Position numbers and translations under genes: made by a program
Notes under the pieces: model-generated
Told to the model about the DNA's origin: nothing
The model's input: only the letters and a program-made list of their open reading frames with translations
Databases searched by the model: none
From: Lewinella sp. LCG006
Lineage (GTDB): Bacteria; Bacteroidota; Bacteroidia; Chitinophagales; Saprospiraceae
Length of the DNA stretch: 64,000 nt
NCBI RefSeq assembly: GCF_040784935.1
Contig: NZ_CP160680.1
Span: forward strand, 5,623,802-5,687,801
Reading direction: 5' to 3'
Shown: positions 62,988-64,000 of the stretch, one piece after another
Numbering within the stretch: position 1 is the stretch's first letter
How the letters are laid out: every line of letters begins with the position of its first letter

Positions 62988-63992
62988 TTAAAAACCCTCT
63001 ACGCCCTGCACCGTTGTGTATTTGAAGCTTTTCTTCTGGTCTGGGTAAACAATGCTGAAAGCAGTTTGAACCATCAGCGTTGCTTCGTGGAAGCCACAAA
63101 GGATCAGTTTTAATTTCCCAGGATAGGTATTCACGTCACCAATGGCAAAAATACCCTCCAGGTTGGTGTGATAATCAAAGGTATCTACGACGATGGCATT
63201 CTTGTCAATTTCCAGCCCCCATTCACCGATAGGACCCAGTTTTGGCGACAAGCCAAAAAGTGGAAGATAGTAATCGGTAGCTTTCTCGTATGCTCCCAGA
63301 TTCTTGTGCTTTATCGTTACCTGCTCTAAATGATCTTTGCCGGAAAGGCCCGTCACCTGCGCCTCTGTGATGAGCTTGATCTTTCCTTCCATGTCCAGCT
63401 GCTGCACTTTTTCGGCACTGTCAATTGCTCCACGGAAACTGTTGCGGCGATGCACCAGCGTGACTTCTTCAGCCACATCCGCAAGAAAGATGGCCCAATC
63501 CAGCGCGGAATCACCACCTCCAGCAATGACCACCTTTTTGTCTCGGTACATCTCGGGATCTTTGACAAAATAGTTGACGCCTTTCTTCTCAAAGTCATCA
63601 ATGTTGTCAATAGGAGGCTTCCTCGGTTCAAAACTTCCCAATCCTCCGGCAATAGCAATCACCGGGGCTAAATGTTGAGTGCCCTCGTTGGTCGTTACAA
63701 GCCATTGGCCATCTTCTTGCTTTTCCAGGGTTTCGGCGCGCTCTCCCAGGGTGAATCCGGGCTTAAAGGGGGCAATCTGTTCCATGAGATTGTCCACAAG
63801 CTCTCCCGCCAACACAGAGGGGTAACCCGGAATGTCATAAATTGGTTTTTTGGGGTAAATCTCTGTCAACTGCCCTCCCGGCTGTGGCAATGCGTCAATA
63901 ATATGGCAGCGTAGCTTTAAGAGACCTGCCTCAAAGACTGTGAAAAGACCTACTGGCCCTGCACCGATAATGAGAATATCTGTCTTAATCAT
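62988..63992 (-). CDS. Ferredoxin-NADP reductase (thioredoxin-reductase-like type)
   Basis: The 334-residue flavoprotein has the FAD-binding GAGPVGLFTVFEAGLLKL at the N-terminus with PQPGGQLTEIYP, the NADP-binding VVIAGGGDSALDWAIFLADV followed by HRRNSFRGA, and the C-terminal GIFAIGDVNTYPGKLKLILC. The central domain lacks the CxxC redox pair of thioredoxin reductase, which places it with the YumC-type ferredoxin-NADP reductases. It passes electrons between NADPH and ferredoxin or flavodoxin. The gene is complete, with its ATG at 63992, eight bases from the window edge. The MOSC enzyme at 48282 could be among distant users of such electrons, but nothing here links them. Confidence 0.93.
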   Translation of the reverse strand: MIKTDILIIGAGPVGLFTVFEAGLLKLRCHIIDALPQPGGQLTEIYPKKPIYDIPGYPSVLAGELVDNLMEQIAPFKPGFTLGERAETLEKQEDGQWLVTTNEGTQHLAPVIAIAGGLGSFEPRKPPIDNIDDFEKKGVNYFVKDPEMYRDKKVVIAGGGDSALDWAIFLADVAEEVTLVHRRNSFRGAIDSAEKVQQLDMEGKIKLITEAQVTGLSGKDHLEQVTIKHKNLGAYEKATDYYLPLFGLSPKLGPIGEWGLEIDKNAIVVDTFDYHTNLEGIFAIGDVNTYPGKLKLILCGFHEATLMVQTAFSIVYPDQKKSFKYTTVQGVEGF

Positions 63993-64000
63993 CGTTTTTT

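Overview
This is a window of a Bacteroidota chromosome, most likely from the Saprospiria (Lewinella/Haliscomenobacter-like). The evidence is the secretome. Three proteins end in type A sorting domains of the type IX secretion system (T9SS): the partial gene at the left edge and those at 55707 and 56900. Four very large proteins end in the type B, gliding-motility-associated (CHU_C) domain: 11386, 17911, 26140 and 38337. Ig-like, SprB, PKD and dockerin-like repeats, a TonB receptor with a carboxypeptidase-regulatory N-terminus, and Bacteroidota-type TAnnTTTG promoter elements fit the same picture. The lineage is an inference; there is no rRNA or other marker gene in the window.

Layout. 1-6261: the 3' end of a beta-helix-like T9SS protein, a TonB-dependent receptor and a PiT-like permease. 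6319-7809: a complete IS3-family element. 7904-10897: a DUF368 lipid-carrier transporter, shikimate dehydrogenase and proline dehydrogenase, tightly overlapped. 11386-25071: two tandem paralogous giant adhesin-like proteins. 25252: an ADP-ribosylglycohydrolase. 26140-33114: a 1805-residue SprB-repeat protein, overlapped by three tiny membrane/lipoprotein genes and then a lipoprotein gene. 33284-36846: a pirin, an acyl-ACP thioesterase and a GH36 glycosidase. 37387: an M43-like protease with a destroyed active site. 38337-45991: a PKD-repeat giant followed by small membrane/lipoprotein genes, two TPR paralogues, and a decayed toxin-antitoxin locus. 46157-50099: small membrane proteins, a WG-repeat protein, a MOSC protein and a second pirin. 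50457-53972: a minus-strand operon with a 5'-nucleotidase split over two genes. 54116-59941: a helical protein divergent from a dockerin/cohesin-like T9SS protein, followed by a T9SS protein with ten Kazal-like domains. 60114-63992: a NarL-type histidine kinase and response regulator, and a ferredoxin-NADP reductase.

Most of the coding capacity goes to the cell surface: secreted repeat proteins probably exported by T9SS, their possible small partners, outer-membrane uptake and periplasmic hydrolases. The observations I rate highest are the ten-domain Kazal-like T9SS protein with mostly acidic predicted P1 positions; the M43-like protease in which HExxHxxGxxH reads HAFGHYCGLLN; the small membrane proteins translationally coupled to the SprB-repeat giant; the 5'-nucleotidase divided into two exported proteins; and several short palindromic elements that sit exactly at gene 3' ends and supply their stop codons.
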